The notes under the pieces: model-generated
Databases searched by the model: none
Told to the model about the DNA's origin: nothing
The model's input: only the letters and a program-made list of their open reading frames with translations
Origin: CANNDT01 sp945876205
GTDB taxonomy: Bacteria; Acidobacteriota; Vicinamibacteria; Vicinamibacterales; UBA2999
Reading direction: 5' to 3'
DNA length: 8,608 bases
Assembly (NCBI GenBank): GCA_947503365.1
Contig: CANNDT010000144.1
Coordinates: 1-8,608 of the forward strand
Translations under genes and position numbers: made by a program
Part shown: one piece after another, positions 6,519 to 8,608 of the stretch
Layout of the letters: the number at the start of each line of letters is the position of its first letter
Position numbering within the stretch: position 1 is the stretch's first letter

Positions 6519-6584
6519 GCCAAGAGGCTAACCGCGATATTGGCATTACCATAGATCCACTTTTGATACTGTTTGTCAGTCCAC
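6519..6584. promoter_or_regulatory. Divergent promoter/operator region of the MocR gene and PNPOx-like gene
   Basis: The 66 bp between the two ATGs must hold both promoters. On plus, TTGGCA (6540-6545) and GATACT (6565-6570) are a weak pair with 19-bp spacing; TACTGT (6567-6572) is an alternative -10. On minus, TAGCCT (6525-6530) lies 6 nt before the ATG, like the other leaderless boxes but weaker. TCCAC occurs at 6556-6560 and 6580-6584, start to start 24 nt, and TTACCA at 6546-6551. MocR regulators often bind direct repeats, so these are candidate operator half-sites. None is proven. Confidence 0.4.
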
Positions 6585-8084
6585 ATGCAACTGCCCATTC
6601 TTCTGGACCGCGAAAGCCGCATCCCGCTGCAGCGACAGTTGTTCGACTCCATTCGGCGGATGGTGTTGACACGAGGGTTGCGGCCCGGCGACCGCCTTCC
6701 GGCCAGTCGCGGGTTGGCGAAGGCACTTGATGTCTCCCGCGTGACTGTGTCGCTGGCGTATGACCAGCTGACGGCCGAAGGTTATCTTCACGCGCGGCGC
6801 GGCTCGGGAACGTTTGTCTCCACACAGATTCCCGACGCGCTCGCTGAAGCGCACGGTCGCAGCCTGCCACGGGCTGCGCAGGCACGCGTTCGCGTGTCGA
6901 AGTACGCGGACCGATTGCAGGCAGAGCCTGCCGTCGGCCACGTCCCTTCAGGAGCGATTGATCTGTCGTGTTTCGCCCCTGATTTCGACCGGTTTCCGAT
7001 GGCGGAATGGCGACGGACGCTCAGTCGTCGGCTTCGCAGCAGCGGGAGACTTCTCTTCCAGTACGCGGGCGACGCGTATGGATACGAGCCTTTGCGCCAG
7101 GCCATCGCGACATATGTGGCGAAGTCACGCGCGATCCACTGCACGGCGGCGCAGGTGCTGATCGTCAGCGGTTCTCAACAGGCGCTGGACCTCTGCGCTC
7201 GCGTGCTGATTGATGAGGAGGATTCTGTCAGCATCGAGAAGCCCGGCTACCCAGGCACTCACGGTGTGTTTCGGGCACACGGCGCGCGCGTGCACACCGT
7301 GCCCGTTGACCGGGACGGAATCGTTGTGCGGCGGCTGAAGCCTGGAGCGCGTGTCATCTACACCACTCCCTCGCACCAGTTCCCGACGGGCGCGTCGATG
7401 TCAATCGCGCGGCGCATGCAGCTGATCGACTGGGCGCGGCAGCACGGTTCGATGCTGATCGAAGACGACTACGACAGCGAATATCGGTACCACGGAGCGC
7501 CGCTTCCTGCACTGTATGGCCTCGCCGCCGATGTTCCGGTCGTGTACATCGGCACGTTCTCCAAAGTGATGTACCCAGGCATTCGCCTCGGTTACCTGAT
7601 CGCCACAAACTCTCTGGCGCACCGGTTTGCGGCGGCGAAATGGATGATGGACCGCCACTCATCACTGCTGGAGCAGATGGCGCTTGCAGATTTTATAAAG
7701 GAGGGCCACCTTGAGCGGCATGTTCGCCGGATGCGACGGCTCTATCATCAACGCCGGATGGCGCTCGTCTCTGCTCTCGACCAACATTTTGGGGAGGCGG
7801 CGGAGATCCTTGGCGATCAAGCAGGAATGCACATCCTCGTGCGGTTCAGGAACCTAGAAGGAGAACCCGACCCGGCTCGCGACGGCGTCCGGCTGACCAG
7901 CGCGTCGAAGTATTACGTTTCCGATGCACCGGCTAATGAGTACGTGATGGGGTTCACCGCTGTCACCGAGCGCGCCTTGCGCGAAGGCGTTGCACGGCTG
8001 TGCCGTGCCTGGAGTCACCCGCGAGCGAAGGGATCTCTAGGGGGGGGACAGTTCTATGGTGAAATCACCCTGCCGCATAAGTGA
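6585..8084 (+). CDS. MocR/PdxR-type regulator: GntR HTH plus PLP aminotransferase-like domain
   Basis: A 499-aa chimeric regulator. An N-terminal GntR winged helix (about residues 5-80: IPLQRQLFDSIRRMVLTRGLRPGDRLPASRGLAKALDVSRVTVSLAYDQLTAEGYL) binds DNA. A linker leads to a fold-type I aminotransferase domain that binds PLP as an effector. Seen: IVSGSQQALDL, EKPGYPG, the MocR signature TPSHQFPTG, EDDYDSEYRY with the pyridine-N Asp, and GTFSKVMYPGIRLGY whose Lys (residue 327 from this start) would form the PLP aldimine. Length is normal and no defects were found. The ATG at 6585 was preferred over an in-frame TTG at 6573 because it gives the family-typical MQLPILLDRESRIPLQ; the TTG remains possible. 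Known relatives regulate vitamin B6 synthesis (PdxR) or GABA use (GabR). The divergent PNPOx-like gene suggests a B6 or flavin-linked role, an inference. Confidence 0.94.
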   Translation: MQLPILLDRESRIPLQRQLFDSIRRMVLTRGLRPGDRLPASRGLAKALDVSRVTVSLAYDQLTAEGYLHARRGSGTFVSTQIPDALAEAHGRSLPRAAQARVRVSKYADRLQAEPAVGHVPSGAIDLSCFAPDFDRFPMAEWRRTLSRRLRSSGRLLFQYAGDAYGYEPLRQAIATYVAKSRAIHCTAAQVLIVSGSQQALDLCARVLIDEEDSVSIEKPGYPGTHGVFRAHGARVHTVPVDRDGIVVRRLKPGARVIYTTPSHQFPTGASMSIARRMQLIDWARQHGSMLIEDDYDSEYRYHGAPLPALYGLAADVPVVYIGTFSKVMYPGIRLGYLIATNSLAHRFAAAKWMMDRHSSLLEQMALADFIKEGHLERHVRRMRRLYHQRRMALVSALDQHFGEAAEILGDQAGMHILVRFRNLEGEPDPARDGVRLTSASKYYVSDAPANEYVMGFTAVTERALREGVARLCRAWSHPRAKGSLGGGQFYGEITLPHK

Positions 8085-8141
8085 TTCAGCGAAAATGGGT
8101 TATGGCTTGGCGGGTAACAGGGATTCGAATCGCTCAACCGC

Positions 8142-8153
8142 CTGGCTAGCCAG
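8142..8153. other. 12-bp perfect palindrome CTGGCTAGCCAG
   Basis: Self-complementary over 12 bp, 58 bp after the MocR stop. No T-run follows on either strand, so it is not a standard terminator. It may be a protein-binding site or part of a decayed repeat. Confidence 0.35.
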
Positions 8154-8293
8154 ACAACCTTCGGACTTCGGCCGCGGCAGGTAACGATCGGTCCTGAGTA
8201 GTCGCCTTGTGGCGAGTAACGCAGCATACGGCAAGTCTTCGAGGCGGCGTCAATCCTGCCGAACTCGTGGGTTCTCAAGTCTTCGACGACTCC

Positions 8294-8316
8294 CGCGGCG
8301 CGGGACGTGTTGTTCC
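8294..8316. repeat. Terminal inverted repeat, copy B left end
   Basis: A 23-bp arm with core CGGGACGTGTTGTTCC. It pairs with 8482-8504 at 21 of 23 positions; one of the two differences is a G-T wobble. Confidence 0.8.
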
Positions 8317-8481
8317 GGCGATGGCCGACTGTGAGCGGCGCGATCGGCGAAGTACAAAAACGCCGCGACGGCTTTCCTGACCAAATCCCGTCAGACTCCG
8401 TGGGGAGCATCGTCGCTCACGAGGCGTTAGTCGTCGAGTCGTCGCGAGCGTTTTTCCGCGCCGTCGAACCGGAGGCCGAGC

Positions 8482-8504
8482 GGAACAACGCGTCACGCGC
8501 CGCG
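8482..8504. repeat. Terminal inverted repeat, copy B right end
   Basis: A 23-bp arm starting GGAACAACGCGTCACG, the inverted partner of 8294-8316. Confidence 0.8.
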
Positions 8505-8608
8505 TCGTAACCCACGCTGCCATCTCTGCAATGACAATCGAGTCCACGCCTTGACGAGAGGCCTCGTCCACGTCGAATCAGGTCCATGGTGCGCAGCTCA
8601 CACCAGCG

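Larger units (their letters stand above)
8294..8504 (+). mobile_element. 211-bp foldback (MITE-like) element, copy B
   Basis: Second copy of the element at 3700-3910, same length with no indels, opposite orientation. Its terminal repeats match at 21 of 23 positions. The inner pair is AAAAACGCCGCGACG (from 8356) with CGTCGCGAGCGTTTTT (ending 8455), complementary apart from one bulged T. The centre has CTGAC/GTCAG and CTCC/GGAG stems. Flanks differ fully from those of copy A, which fixes the element's ends at 8294 and 8504. No target-site duplication is obvious. No transposase lies within the window, so any movement would need one supplied elsewhere. Confidence 0.8.
8085..8608. other. Gene-free stretch downstream of the MocR gene
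   Basis: No supportable gene in 524 bp. A minus-strand frame of 118 codons (8054-8410) overlaps the end of the MocR gene, has no recognisable motif and crosses element copy B. The region holds a 12-bp palindrome (8142-8153), a possible degenerate relative of the 3641 hairpin (8141-8190), and foldback element copy B. In 8505-8608 a minus-strand run reads FDVDEASRQGVDSIVIAEM, bounded by a stop upstream and by the element downstream. It looks protein-like but is too short to assign. Confidence 0.5.

Noticed and set aside
8121..8131. GGATTCGAATC, also resembling a tRNA T-loop
   Set aside because: The core GATTCGAATC is a palindrome, and on neither strand does a T stem or the rest of a tRNA follow.
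8204..8223. GTGGCGAGTAACGC resembling a 16S rRNA segment
   Set aside because: The match ends after about 14 bases and no neighbouring rRNA sequence is present.
8054..8410. 118-codon minus-strand frame after the MocR gene
   Set aside because: Overlaps the MocR 3' end, starts inside the foldback element, and shows no family motif.
8307..8510. 67-codon frame in foldback copy B, shared with the minus frame 3682-3963 in copy A (both contain SGAIGEVQKRR and SIVAHEALVVE)
   Set aside because: Most differences between copies change the amino acid in this frame, the frame crosses both terminal repeats, and no start with ribosome signals exists. Better explained by conserved non-coding DNA.

Overview
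The window reads as GC-rich bacterial chromosome (around 60% GC by eye). No gene here fixes the taxon. A TANNNT -10 box sitting 6-8 nt before several start codons, with no Shine-Dalgarno, suggests a lineage that uses leaderless mRNAs, such as Acidobacteriota. That assignment is an inference.

Left third (1-3409, all minus strand): a class II histone-deacetylase-like amidohydrolase is followed after 8 nt by leuS (leucyl-tRNA synthetase). LeuS runs off the left edge and is missing its C-terminus. Both genes start with GTG and each has its own -10 box close to the start. The leuS -10 box overlaps the stop codon of the upstream gene.

Middle and right (3410-8608): a patchwork accessory region. A gene-poor stretch of about 650 bp carries a REP-like hairpin and copy A of a 211-bp foldback element with 23-bp terminal inverted repeats. 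Then come a short hicB-hicA toxin-antitoxin pair (plus strand), a PaiB-type split-barrel flavoprotein gene (minus), the C-terminal remnant of an M24 metallopeptidase (minus), a frameshifted pyridoxamine-oxidase-like (NimA/PNPOx-type) gene (minus), and a divergent, intact MocR/PdxR-type PLP-binding regulator (plus). Past the regulator is a gene-free stretch holding copy B of the foldback element. Copy B has the same 211-bp length as copy A, is about 91% identical to it, and lies in the opposite orientation. The two copies bracket about 4.4 kb.

How the parts may work together: HicA would be an mRNA-targeting toxin held in check by HicB. The MocR regulator probably senses PLP or a related vitamer and acts on its divergent neighbour, and perhaps on the PaiB gene. 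Both of those encode FMN split-barrel proteins, but the nearer one is frameshifted here. The most unusual object is the paired foldback element. It encodes no recognisable protein, its terminal arms match nearly perfectly, and at one arm position both partner bases changed together between the copies, which points to selection or gene conversion on the paired structure.
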